Positions 1 through 11,489 of a stretch of DNA of 64,000 nucleotides are shown in pieces (the stretch's first letter is position 1; each line of letters starts with the position of its first letter). The notes below the pieces were generated by a model. That model was not told the DNA's origin. It did not search any database and saw only the letters and a list, made by a program, of their open reading frames with translations. The position numbers were made by a program, and so were the translations under genes. The DNA comes from Ganoderma boninense (lineage: Eukaryota; Basidiomycota; Agaricomycetes; Polyporales; Polyporaceae): contig CM035304.1 in the NCBI GenBank assembly GCA_002900995.3, forward strand, positions 2,137,476-2,201,475. The letters are read 5' to 3'.

Positions 1-121
1 TGCACCCAGTCGAGCGTCCACACCCGCCATGACTACCCCTGCCCCCGGCTCCACCGTTCGACACCTCCAAACTCCTCTCCCAGATCGCCCCACGTGAATA
101 CGATGGAAAATTTCGCACAGG

Positions 122-781
122 ATGGTCTCCGCTTTGTGTTCCGCCGCTCAGATCTACTACAACACCCTTACGGCGGTGGCGGTTGGCACGCCTAGCGACG
201 TCATATGGATGACCATCCTCAGTAAGCTCACGGAAGGAGCAGCAGCCTGGGCTGGCCCCCACATTGTAAAGCTCGCCGGTGGAACTAGTCCTTGGGCAGA
301 CTATGGCGAGTTCAGCACAGCCTTCAAGGATCACTTCTGCACGGCTGACGACAAGGAGGCTGCCATCGCCGAACTTGTCAAGCTTTGCAAGGCGTATCGC
401 AAGGTTGGCACTGTCCAGGAGTACACGGCGCAGTTCAATGCAGCTGCAGCGCGGACCGGCTTCGGCGACGAGGACAAACGCGAACGCTACCGCTCTGGCC
501 TGCCTCCCAGGCTCCGGGACGTCCTCGCTACCAGTGCCCACGACATCTCGGACCTCACCAAAATCCAGAAGGTGGCGCTGTCGCTCGACCAGGCCCTCGT
601 CACCAGAGAGGAAGAACGGCCAAAGTCGTTTGGATGGAAGAAGAAGGGGGAGAAGGCGGCCGCTACCGGGAAGAAGCCGTTCCCTGGAAACTGTCATATC
701 TGTGGCCAGCCTGGACATCGTAAGTATGACTTAAGGCTGAACGTAGGTCGACCTACAGATGATTGGGAGCTGAACCTATAA
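122..781 (+). pseudogene. Ty3-type retrotransposon Gag fragment
   Basis: The frame reads as the Gag capsid region of a Ty3/gypsy LTR retrotransposon. It has a typical helical capsid-like stretch (residues about 40-165, with FSTAFKDHF, VQEYTAQFN and GLPPRLRDVL), then a basic linker and the start of a CCHC zinc knuckle (CHICGQPGHR). The fourth metal ligand is missing: after GH the frame runs into unrelated sequence and stops, so the knuckle is broken. Upstream, the words before residue 1 (about 85-120) look like the usual Gag N-terminal part in another frame, so the 5' end is also shifted. No protease or reverse transcriptase follows. This is a truncated relic at the window edge; whether it belongs to the LTR at 2.26 kb cannot be decided because of the gap. 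Confidence 0.75.
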
Positions 782-915
782 GTTTGCACAAATTCTCAAC
801 CATGATTGGGATCTGTTTAGGTCGACCTGAAATTTCACCTAAACCTACGGCTCTCAAACCTATAGAATCCAGGCCACCCAGATATTGACCTAAACCTATT
901 GCAGGTTGCAGGTTA
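722..915. repeat. short-motif repeat tract after gag fragment
   Basis: The palindromic word AGGTCGACCT occurs twice, TGATTGGGA twice, and AACCTA/CCTATA words recur about every 20-30 bases. The broken gag frame runs directly into this tract, so it may mark the insertion or rearrangement that truncated gag. I cannot assign it to a known repeat family. Confidence 0.35.
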
Positions 916-2090
916 TAAGCCATAGGAGACCTATAGTGTGCATGTTTTATGCTCAAGTGAAGTTCAATGCACGCATTGAGAGTGCCGGACCGTTGACCAC
1001 TATCTTGAGAGGATTGCTACCCATGTTGATAAACATTTACATTACTTATAGAGCATACAAGCATGGGTTTTGCACGCATACAACGTTAGAGACCCGATCA
1101 CGATTGGATCTATACTGTACACCATGGCAGGCAATGCAGACTGAGCCTCCAGTGGGTATATCAAAGGCGCAGCTCGCTTTTTGACATTGCCGTGATAAGC
1201 CGTGATATCCGGAGAGGTAAGCGCCTGTCATCGAAGCAGAGGCGCGCCAGCATACCGCAGAGACGCAAACATGGTCTCGGCTCGCGAGACGTCATCATCA
1301 CATTTAACTCCGTGTACAATACAAAACAAGTATGCTAGTTGTTGATAATGCAGGGCCGACACTGTGCGGGGCGGTACTGGACAAGGCGAGACTGGGTGGG
1401 GGTAGCTAAGATGGGCTCGCGAAGTTCCCCGCCGGCGGATAGAAAACTTTAGCCAGCAGGCCCAGCATCATGGCTGGCTGCAACATGCGGTTCTGGTTTC
1501 TGATATGGCGGTTCACGGCGTCGGGGCACTGGATGCTGATCTTCGGAGGGCGGGCAGGCGGAGCCGCCGACAACGGAGGCGATAACTCAGATCACCGTTG
1601 CCATGCGGTGAACACAACGGGCGATTGGCGGACGGGAATGGGTGCATGGGCCACCGAGCACGCAGCAGGAGGCGAGCATGGCAGCAGGATGGGTCAATGG
1701 GAGAATAGTTGGCACTCAGCTGGATGGGATGAGGAGCGACAGCGGGGGGTTCGAGCTCGACGATGAGCGGACGCCATTCTGCCCGACAGCTTGGCAGAGT
1801 GTCGGTGTGGTCGAGCCCTCGGATGTGGAGTACGTTGGGCTGGCTGCTGGCGAGCTTGGTCGGCAGGTGAGATGGTCGATGAAAGGTGACAGAAGGAGGG
1901 CGCTGTCTTGGTCCCGTCTTAACGTAGGGGCGGCGACCCGGCGATGATGGCAGCAGACGTGTCGTCTCAGGGCAGATTCCGCGCGGGCGGGGCGGTTGAC
2001 GCGATTGCGTGGGCACTGGACATCGATGTGTGGTGAAGGAGGCGGAGCGGGTCAGAGAGTCAGCGTCGTGGGCCCAGAAGACTCGGGCGG
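916..2090. other. no recognisable gene
   Basis: Only short overlapping frames in both strands are present, with no domain or convincing splice-linked exons. It probably holds retroelement debris between the gag fragment and the gap. Confidence 0.4.
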
Positions 2091-2190
2091 NNNNNNNNNN
2101 NNNNNNNNNNNNNNNNNNNNNNNNNNNNNNNNNNNNNNNNNNNNNNNNNNNNNNNNNNNNNNNNNNNNNNNNNNNNNNNNNNNNNNNNNN
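2091..2190. other. assembly gap, 100 N
   Basis: A run of exactly 100 N, the usual placeholder for a gap of unknown length. It sits in the internal region just 5' of a retroelement polypurine tract, so collapsed retrotransposon sequence is the likely cause. Confidence 0.95.
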
Positions 2191-2240
2191 GACGCTCCGG
2201 GCCCTCTCAACAAGAAGACTCGATCGTGAGGACACGATCC

Positions 2241-2252
2241 TTAGGAGGGGGG
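2241..2252 (+). other. polypurine tract of LTR retroelement
   Basis: TTAGGAGGGGGG lies directly 5' of the TGT that opens the LTR, the standard position for the plus-strand primer. It shows that the downstream LTR is the 3' LTR of a plus-oriented element. Confidence 0.55.
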
Positions 2253-2255
2253 TAT

Positions 2256-2715
2256 TGTCATGAACAGCACGCTCAGCGCCTACCCCGGCGTCTCTCTTTC
2301 CCTTTTTGGACTGTTTGCCTCCCGCGTCGTCCTTATTGTCCTCCGTTGTTTAGCAAACCTGTCCCTTGTTCTCGCAGTACAATAACTCCTGTTACCCATT
2401 GTTCCCGTCGTCATTGTACTACATACCATTGTTCTTCCACTGGTTCCCGTGTCCATAGTTACCTATTGTCCCCGGTTCCCATTGTCCACTACATGTATAT
2501 AAGACCTGTACTTCGCTACCTGGAGACCTCAGTTTCGACCTCTTGTCTCCAGGTAAGCCTCGCTGTGTTCTCGCTCGTTAGTTACTCGCTCAATACATCT
2601 TGTCTCCAGCCTGACTGTCGAGCCCTGCTCCGCTCTCGCTGCACAAGTGCTCGTCAACGCCCTTGCTCGTCTCGTAAGCCTCCTCCCTGATCTTACTCGA
2701 CAGCCAGTCGCAACA
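2256..2715 (+). mobile_element. 3' LTR of a Ty3-like retrotransposon
   Basis: About 460 bp starting TGTCATGA and ending CGCAACA (TG...CA termini), preceded by a polypurine tract. A TATATAAG box lies at 2496-2503, followed by a pyrimidine-rich stretch with CTTGTCTCCAG words repeated about every 60 bases, as in LTR R regions. There is no second copy in the window with which to prove the ends, and no target duplication can be read because the 5' LTR is missing. The element interior lies in or left of the gap. Confidence 0.6.
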
Positions 2716-2929
2716 CTGGCCAGAGCCTTACCAACCAGTCACCTCGTCAACTGCATTTTGCGTTCATATGGCTGAAAGAACTCGGTCGACCACAATCGGA
2801 CGGTCGATCACGGCGAGGTGATGGATGCCTTGGGTGATGATCAAAAAGGTGAGTGAGACGAGTCCCTCTTCAGACCATCGTTCCGATGCTTCTGATAGAC
2901 GGGACAACACTACCTCATGACGGCCAAAC

Positions 2930-5030
2930 TACCCATCTGCGAGAAGTTCTGCAAATCGTGACTCCTCATCGTGTCCTCTACTGAACTCGACTCCTTTTAG
3001 ACCATTCCATTCTCGGATGATCTTTGTCCCCGTCTCAATTGCGAACTTTCCGCCATGCCGCCCCGTCATTGCGTTCGGGGTGGAGGTCATTGCATCGAAG
3101 TGGGACTGCGCGCTGTGGGATCGCCACGGCCGTGGAGAAGCAACCAGGCGGACGTAGTCAATGGGCAACGTGAGGGGAAGAGGAAGCGGAAAGCGGCGAG
3201 CAACAAGGGAAAGGTGGAGAGTATGCGGGATGCGAAGTTGGAGAAGAAGGGGGCGCGTGTCTTGGGCCGTCGCTCAAAACTCCTAACTGTCTTGGAAGAG
3301 TCTATCGGTGTGTAAGTCTCGTTTTGTAGCTTCTGAGTTTCATGCACCTTGCTGACTGGGTGTGCATAGCCTCTTCGTACGCCGTTATCGCAACCTCGAT
3401 CCGAACATCTTCGCCGAGTGCATGTGCGCGATGGCCTCTGGTTCAACAAGTACAGCGCACGCGTCCTCGATGGCACGTATCTTCAACACGTCGGTTAGGT
3501 TTTGTACGACACTCAGACATGGTTCATCTAAAGGGGGTACGAGCGCTCGCGCCGGCGTATGGCCCTACAGCAAACATCGGCGCCGCGGCGTTGCAACACT
3601 TCACCAAGCGCTCCAATTCACCCCTCGTCACACGGGGGTTGGCGACATCGAACTGAGTAGACGTGTGGCAGTCGTCCTGACGAGATGCCCCACGTCTGGG
3701 GAGCAGCCAGCGGTTTCGTCAGAGACAGTTGGGAGGAGATGGTGGATGAGCGGTGGGGCAAGAACGGCGCCGGTGTGAAGGCGCTTAGGATGCACGTTGT
3801 CCACTGGGACCGTGCCCTGGACAAGACGTGCGGAGATGGTGGCGGAGGTTATGAGAGCGATCTAGGGACAGGAACCTTGACGCGTGTGCGAGGTCGCATC
3901 GCTCCTCCATCAGCAAAAGTACATCTGCCTGGGCGCTCCTGAGTTCCTGGAGAAGTCGTCTCAGGACCCTTAAGAAGCCTCAGGCTATCAGGAAGCTGCT
4001 TCCTGAGAGCTCTATACGGCCTGAGGTCACCTGTGGTCCTCCCCCAGAGGCGACAGGGAAGCTCAGGGTCACCCCAGGCAATGGGACTTTTGCTGATGGG
4101 CCCTCGGCCACAACCCGTGACTAGGATACGCGTCTCTCCTCTCTCTGCCTGCGTTCTCGACCACTCCGCGGCAGACGAAGGGCGCCCGATCATGGTTGGC
4201 CGTTGGCTGGGATCAGGCATGTCGGCTGGGGGAGGTCAGGAGGCAATGCTGGTTGAGATGCTAGTCTCGACACTTCGAAAGGCGTCTGCGGACGCTGCCC
4301 CTACCGTCGCGAAGAAGGTTCGTCACCAGTTCAAGCTGCCCTCGACATTACGTTCATGGAAGTATGTAGGGCGACAAAGACGGAGGCTATCGGACGTTAT
4401 ATGCGCATTGAGCAAGGCGTTGCCAAGGCTGTCCGTGAAGAACTAAACACGTAACAGAGCAAGATACCAAATGTCCTGCTCATTGGTCAACCAATATATT
4501 CTGAGAGGTGAGGAAAATGTGGCGCAGTGGCGCGAAATGATGATTTTGACAAGTCATAATGTACAGGCAGCTGTACACGGGTCTCCAGGAAGACGTGACG
4601 AAGCTGTTCCTCTCGCACTCCCTGCTGATTGTGCTCCGCCGCGACGATTCGGTGGATGGTGGACGTGGCGAATCTGTCGAGGACGAACAGCACGAAGATC
4701 CTGGAGCTCGAGGGCGAGTCGTCAATGCTGTTGCCATGGACGACGAAGTCACCTCGTCGAGCGCGATCTGCGCTGTCTCGCCGCGGTGTTAGGCATCCGC
4801 GAGACGAGCGCCCTCGCGGGATCTAATCCACTCGGGCACACGACAGAGGCAGCTTTGACCGTCCCCACCTCGCAGAGCAGACTGGCCGATTTCTGTGACG
4901 GGGGCATCGAACGTCAGCTTCTTACCGGTGAACACCTGCCTCGCCAACAACTTCTCTTGCCTTCATTTTTATATCCAGATCTCTACGCTTCCGTCTCCGT
5001 GTGTCCTTCTCGAACACCTTCTTCCGCTGG
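2930..5030 (+). pseudogene. decayed cohesin subunit SCC3/STAG copy
   Basis: Pieces of an SCC3/STAG cohesin subunit occur in the right order but in changing frames. About 3030 reads SQLRTFRHA. At 3160-3315 there is a Lys/Arg/Glu-rich helix (QREGKRKRKAASNKGK) leading into LFVRRYRNLDP (3362) and then, one base out of frame, LWFNKYSARVLDGTYLQ (3440-3490). Further on come VRALAPAY and NIGA-ALQHFTKR (about 3540-3620), SWEEMVDER plus GAGVKAL (3730-3785), SKALPRLSVK (4410-4440), DVTKLFLSHS (about 4600) and TNSTKILELE (4690). Intact fungal SCC3 proteins have these blocks in this order. An intron (about 3312-3370) between the basic helix and LFVRRYR seems kept, so the copy arose from DNA and not from mRNA. 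Stops and shifts break it many times. Family identity is from memory of motifs, not alignment. Confidence 0.65.
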
Positions 5031-5717
5031 ATGAGAACGATCTCCGGGTTACGAGTAAATGTCCTGCTGCGAAGCAAGTGTCATCCCTCTTCCCCGTCGC
5101 TAAAGTCCCCATGCCAGCTCCTAACGGCACTGTCGTCGTCCAGCTCCTCGTGGACATGACGGCTCTACAGTGTCCCTTGTCGTTGGCATATGGGCCTCCG
5201 TGTCAAACGTCCTCTCTTCTCAGGACACGGCAGGAGCTTGATGCACGCTGGTCCTGTTCTTCCCGATTTTCATCGATGCTTCATCCCGCTCAGGCCTAGG
5301 TCCTGATCTCGTTGCCCATACCGCTTGCCCACGCCGTCCTTGTCTGGCAAGTCCTATTGGACGAACTGGAATAGATGGGTTCGAACGTACGGAAGAGTCG
5401 CCTGGTAACTTCGGGCGAGAAGCCTTCGTCCGTGTGTTCAGGCACCCGGAGGCTGTACTTACCTATGGGCAACAGCAAGGAGAGGGATAGCACTTTGAAT
5501 AGCAGTCTAGCAAGTGTATAACAATGTTCGACTATGAGAAATATCAATGTAGCATCCGCGCGTCCTCCTGAGGAAGGGTGCGACCTTTTTCAAGTCCACA
5601 GCCCCATGAATCTGGATCAGTCCATAAGCGCCCGCCAAACCAGTGCACGGGTGTGCACCTTCAAAGCTTATTAAGCTTCAGTGCTTCACCAGTCATCCCG
5701 CTACTCTTGGCACCATC
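5031..5717. other. tail of the SCC3 relic and upstream region of the JmjC gene
   Basis: The decayed SCC3 reading may continue weakly to about 5300 but no block is convincing. From 5550 the frame of the next gene is already open (for example LQCFTSHPATLG in frame before 5718), so its true start may lie here. Confidence 0.35.
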
Positions 5718-8253
5718 ATGCAACGATATCCCCAAGACAAGAGTTGTTCGATCTTTCTCAAGAGCCTGCAGAAAGGCGCCCGGTCTGCCGCCCTTCGTGA
5801 AATTCCTACCTGTGCCAGTTGTCGATCTCGAGAAGCAAGTGTTCAGGGGCTTGCATTTGACGGCGATGATGATGGCGATGAGTGCTTATTCGAAGGCACG
5901 TTCTCACATCTCACACACAGTTCGATCAATTTATGACCTGACCTGGAGATAGGCTTTCGGGTGCTGCTGCATCATCGTCGACCTAAGAGCCGATGGTCGT
6001 ACGAGTTCACCGCCCATGGTCAGCACTCACCGATCAGCCTCCGAGCAGTCTACTCTCGCAAGCTTAAACCAGCTGATATTGATCTGAAGAAGGTAAAGTC
6101 AATTGTATCCCCCTGCATGATATGTAGCTTATCCAGCAGTAGTCGATAGCAAAGACATATTTGCTTCCCACTCTGAAAAGGGAGTTATCAGCATGGGAGT
6201 CGGATGAACCCACATATCGGCCGATGGATGTGTCGACACAAACCGAGTGCGGTATGTACTTACCCTCCGCCGCTGCCTTTCGATGCCATTTTGTTTTAAT
6301 CCATGCTTTTTTTTTTTTTACCAACGAGCAGATCGCTGCCGTTCTTGCATATTCTCCGAAAGCTGGTTTTGTACGGACTGCGGGCGAGAATTTTGCGGCT
6401 CTTGTTACAACCCTGCCACGCCAGTAAGTAATGTCCAGGCCTCTGTGCAATACACTTTAAAGCTGACCATACCTGGGTACCTAATTTGGGTAACACCCAG
6501 CCCTGCGATCAAAACGCATCGTTCCTTCGCTTGACACGGTTCCTGCGAGATGAACTGGAACTTCTGCAGTCCGAGATGGAGAACGTACCGGATTGGTTTG
6601 TTATCGGATCAATCATCATAGGGTCAGCCTCAAAGTTCATATTTCTGATCTAACATTTAGGATAGTTCCGAAAGCGACCTTGGCAGAATCGAAGAACGTG
6701 CGCATGAAGCAGAAGAGCCAAATGCCCGAGGAGAAGTTCCGGCAGCATTGGGTCTCTCGACGTCCATTTGTCATTGGTGAGCTTGATGGCGAGTTGCAGG
6801 TTCAGTGGAGTCCACAGTACTTCATCGACAACTTCGGGGCCGAATCTTGCGAGCTCGAAGATTGTCAGACCAGGGAGACACTTGACTCCACAGTCGCAGA
6901 ATTTTTTGCCCGGTTTGGTCACTCCACGCCTGAAAATTCGGGGATAGTGAAGCTCAAGGTCCGTGTTTTTTTAATCCGGCAGTTAGGTAGTGTAACGTAT
7001 GGATAAACAGGACTGGCCACCAACAGCCAATTTCAAGGATAAGTTCCCCCAGCTATTCAAGGATTTCGAGCACGCAATACCTCTTCCTCAATTTACTACC
7101 TCCGAAGGTGCAATGAATCTGGCTGCGCATTTTCCTCTCAATTCGATTGCACCTGACTTAGGTTGGTACCTATGTGTGTGGCAACAATCATTTCTGATTT
7201 TCGAGTGCAGGTCCGAAGATGTACAATGCACTTGCTTCCTCATTCGACGACGTGCATTGGGGATCGACAAGATTACACCTGGATATGAGCGACGCTGTCA
7301 ACCTCATGCCATACGCAGCTACCACCAAGGATGGCAAGCCTGGATCGGCACGATGGCATATCTTCAAAGTGGAGGACAAGGCCAAGCTCCGCGAGTACCT
7401 CAAAACTAAACATGGGGATCGACCGGGTGACCCCATTCACAACCAGGACTACTACTTGACTCCATCTATGTTGACAGAACTCAAGGAGCAATATGGCGTG
7501 CGTCCATGGGAGGTTCTACAAAAAGTCGGCCAAGCCATCTTCATACCCGCCGGATGTGCCCATCAGGTGCGAACCTTTTCATGTTGACATTAGGTCGGAC
7601 ACTCATTCGCCCTCAAGGTCTTGAATGAGGGAGATTGTATGAAGGTCGCTTGCGACTTCATCGCCCCAGAGAGCATCCCTATTTGCAAGGAGCTGTCAGA
7701 AGAGTTTCATAACCAACGGTTGATCTGTGCATGGCCCCGCGACGTAATCCCATTCTTCCATATGTTATATTATACCTGGCTCTCCGCGGCCAGTACTCCC
7801 AGTGCGAAGTGAGTGTATTGACAAATACCAAAGATGCACACTCACCCATCCTAACAGCATCCAACACGATCTAACGGAACTAGCAGAATCTGGTGTGTTT
7901 ATCCATCTTTTGCATAGATTAGCTGATTCACGAATCTTAATATTTTTTCCAGGCTCGTCTACGGGCAGCGACCGTTACTATTGTCCATTCTGCCTCCCTC
8001 GTGGGGAACAGATCTTCAAGTCAGGCAACGCTCCTCGTACAAGAAGATTTAAATACCCAATGAGCGCAGTTCAGCATGCGTACGTCCCACTGCTGCATTT
8101 CTATTCTCCCACTCAACACTCTGCCGTAGCACGAGCTCTCATGCGGAGATTCACTGGGATAAGTTGACTATAAGGAGACTCACCCAAGGAAAACCCAAGC
8201 CCACCCCGGAGGTGTTAGCTCGTCGAATGTTGCAGGAACAGAAGCTGTTATGA
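5718..8253 (+). CDS. KDM3/JMJD1-like JmjC histone demethylase
   Basis: Twelve exons give about 631 residues: 5718-5895, 5953-6092, 6143-6251, 6332-6423, 6501-6595, 6661-6958, 7011-7161, 7211-7566, 7618-7807, 7857-7892, 7953-8079 and 8130-8253. The lengths sum to a whole number of codons. The N-terminal half has a cysteine finger, CRSCIFSESWFCTDCGREFC, like the finger of KDM3 enzymes. The JmjC domain follows, with the iron-binding HLD of HLDMSDAVN and the distal histidine of GCAHQV; KDM3 proteins remove H3K9 mono- and dimethyl marks using Fe(II) and 2-oxoglutarate. A C-terminal CPFC motif with later histidines may bind zinc. The first intron uses a GC donor (G|GCACGT), needed to join CLFEG to FRVLL. 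The ATG at 5718 is the first in frame, but upstream exons cannot be excluded. It acts presumably in the nucleus; substrate specificity is inference. Confidence 0.85.
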
Positions 8254-8930
8254 TTTATTCCTTTCGCTCAGCTCGATGTAGTCGACGTGCTTATATATCT
8301 TCTGATGCCCCCGCTATATACTGTTGGAGATGGAACCGGAGATATCCCAAATGATTCTAGAGAGCAAAGTTTGTGAGCTATCGGTGCACGATTCACCAGT
8401 CGGGGCGAAGCGCGCTGCACCCACTTTCTCAGCCTCTGCCGACAAACGCCTGAGCTTGGTCTGCTTCTCTCCCATCACTTGCTAGCCCTCGACTTCCTCG
8501 TTTATGGTACTGACCCTCTGTCTTGTCAGTCGTTGGTGAGCGGGTATCGTTATATACGCGTTAAATGCTTACCAGCAAAGTCTACATCATGTCGTCCCAT
8601 TCCAGTCGGCCAACCCCCTGGCGACCGCGTTGCAGTCCTATCTCGCTCCATTTCTCCACAGACGCAGCGGCGGCCTTTCAGATATGTATACATAGGTATA
8701 TGCATGCGGAGCATATATGGAGCTGGGATGAGCGGAATTCTTTGTCGTGAAGACTGCACGCAGGTATGTCCCACTTTTTGCGATTGCCTTGTACACGCTC
8801 TATCGTGAGCAGATGCACTTGCGACAACACCATATATTTCCCCGTCGGTGTTCATCATTTGCGCTCCTTTTTCTGATCGTCGTATTATGTCACTATGTCG
8901 CTCTGGGGATGTCGTAGCTCGCTGACGGTG
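8254..8930. other. no gene seen
   Basis: Downstream flank of the JmjC gene. No domain or linked exons recognised. Confidence 0.4.
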
Positions 8931-9919
8931 CTCTTCCTTCACTTAGTTGTCTGCCCAGCCTGCCTATAGCTAGCAACATTGTAACCCAACCATAACGCCC
9001 AATCGTGGCCAACTCGACCCCTTCACTCGCACGAGCTATTTGCCATCTGTCTCGCCGTCCGCCAAGACTCCTCATGCCCGCAATGTTTTGCTGTCGAAAG
9101 CGTTGTCGAAAGCGTGGCCGTCCCCGGGCTTGATGCCAACCGTGGAGCGTCAGTTCGAGGAGTTCGTTGGGTCCACGAGGGAGGCATGAAGTTCGTGTCT
9201 GATTCTCCTCTCCAGTTTTTTGAACCTGATACGATCCTCAAAGGCTCGGATTCTTCGCTAATCCAGCCCCCATTCCGAATCGCCAAGAAGTTGCACAAGT
9301 TTTCCAACCTGGCGGACGATTCGGAGGAAAATACCAGCTTCACGTCCACTAGCCGAAGCTTCAGCGCAGCAGCACACCACCCGCAGGTCATTCCTCGTCA
9401 ACGGTCGCTTCACCTTCCTCTTCTTGCCTTGTAGCCCACGCATCCGAAACTTCTATCAACAAACCCCCAGGCCACCGTGATTTCCCCTGCATCGCTATTC
9501 GCGGTATCGACTTCCTCTCCAACTCCCCAACTCCACTTAGCTTTCACAGGCTTGGCTATAAGGTGCAAGTAGCATCTTCCACAACTCTCCTCATGACGGC
9601 GGGCCACCAGGTGGCGGAAGCTGGGTGATCTCGGGACTTCAGGGCTCGCCCCTGGCACCCCGTTGGGTTGCGGCCGGAAGGTGTTGTATGGAGTGCCCAT
9701 TTGCGAAGGCGATAACTGATGGAGTGGCTGCTCTTGTGGACAACGAGCACTGTGGAAGAGCAGTCGGAGGGGTGAGGCGGTGACAGTGGTCCAGGATGAC
9801 AGGGTATGGAAGCTCTTGCTTTGGAACAGGCTTTTGACGGCAAATTTGGCGGCTTTGGGGTTCAACGAAGACCCGGATGCTGAGGGAGCTGTGGATGCAG
9901 CGGTAGGCCGATGTGGCAG

Positions 9920-9950
<31 letters not shown>

Positions 9951-10260
9951 AACTGACGTTGCTGCGGCAGCTGATGGCGGGGTCCCTATCGATAACGAGG
10001 TCGTCCGCGAGGGGCAGGTCAGCTTTCACGACCGACCTTCATGCAACGCCAAGTCCCGTGAGTCTTCGTCGACCACCACACCTTCTTTTTCAGCTCATTA
10101 ATAAATCGTCAACGACTTTTGTATTAGAGACGTTGACCCAACTGTCGTCGAAGATAGCCCGGGAAAAGGGCCCACCAGCGAACACTTCGACAGCGCCGTC
10201 ACCACCGACCGCAACCTCCCGTTCCTTCACGTGCTGCTTCAGCCTCACTTACCAACTATA
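8931..10260 (+). pseudogene. unidentified decayed reading frames
   Basis: Protein-like stretches appear in turn in different plus frames: TVERQFEEFVGSTREA (about 9130-9177), a 9187-9434 frame rich in polar residues, then FPCIAIRGIDFLSNSP leading to LMTAGHQVAEAG (9480-9630), then VWKLLLWNRLLTANLAALGF (about 9806-9865), ending in an Asp-rich run encoded by a CGA/GAC repeat. Several stops and shifts separate them. The order and style suggest one broken gene and not chance frames, but I do not recognise the family and give it no function. Confidence 0.3.
9920..9951. repeat. (CGA)n trinucleotide repeat
   Basis: About ten tandem CGA units. In one frame they read as poly-Asp. Confidence 0.9.
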
Positions 10261-11489
10261 GACGACCGAGCACATTGGGAAACGTTGTAACGTTCAAGGT
10301 TGCATGGAGTCGGAGCTCGCACGTTGTTGAATGCCTCAAAATCAGGTGCGCATCTCTCCTTTCCTGCACAGCCCGAGCCCAAGTCTGAACTTGAGGGAAT
10401 CTGCGCCGTCTCCAGGATCATCGGTGACCTTCGGGTCCATCGATGACGCCTCTATGCCCCCTCGTCCTCCCCGCCCTCGCCCCAATGATGAAGCCCTGCG
10501 GGATCCGGTCGATCGGCACCGTTCCCGCGAATCCGCATGGCTCCCGGCTATACAGGGTCCTCGCTGTCTCTCCAGCTTGGGGCATGTCTACGGCAGTCGT
10601 CCAGACTGCCTTCAGAGCCGCACTAGGGCAACAGCCCACGCCTTAGCCAATCGAGCCCCAGGGCATCCTGCCCATCATAACATGGAGCGAACTAAGATCC
10701 TCTGGAAGACCAACGAGGACAAACTACTTACATTACCACAAGCATGATGCTCGTGTTGGGTATGGAGTTGCACCGCTAATACTTCCCGGCCATTGAGGCA
10801 AGCACTACGTATGTACATCGACAAAATCATCTATACGATTGAGGTGCAGAACCAGTGTCGCCACGTTGTTGAACCTCGGGCGGTATTAGTGCGTGCAGAG
10901 GAGGAATAGTGAAAGTGTCCATCCAGCGCTCTCTTCAAAATTGGGGGAATACAATATCGTTGAACCTGGAGGTCGTCGTGGGTCGGAGTGTCGGTGTGTC
11001 GATTCAACAGTTTGAATTTAAATTTGGTTTGAATGCATGGGTTGATTTTATTACGCGCGCGGACGAGCGTCGAGGCCCCAAACTGGGACAATTGCTGAGT
11101 CAGCAGTGGCGTGAAATATCGGAGCTGCGCACAGACCCCAGTGCCAGCCGCAAGCTGGCTGGTTGAAATCGACCGGCGACCAGCTACTGATTGGCCACAC
11201 ATCCTCTCGTTCTGTTCTACACGCTTTCCTGGCATGCGATTCAGATTCGCACTGCATGTACGTTGGAGGCTCTGGCTGCTAATGCGGTAATCCTCTGAGG
11301 GGCTCTGGCATGTGCGAATGCGCAAGCCATACCTCGCGTCCATTGCCTTTCCTCGTTGTCGCTGTACCGAACCCACAGTCACTATCCACCGACTCCTTCG
11401 TGCATGACACCGAAAAGCATCCAGTTTTGAGGGAGATCCGCCCCCGGAATGGCACCACCGACGTATCTCCTGGAGTTTCTTAGAGGAAC
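10261..11489. other. no gene supported
   Basis: Open frames exist on both strands (for example a 138-codon frame at 10331-10747) but none has a domain or consistent splicing. Probably decayed DNA. Confidence 0.35.
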
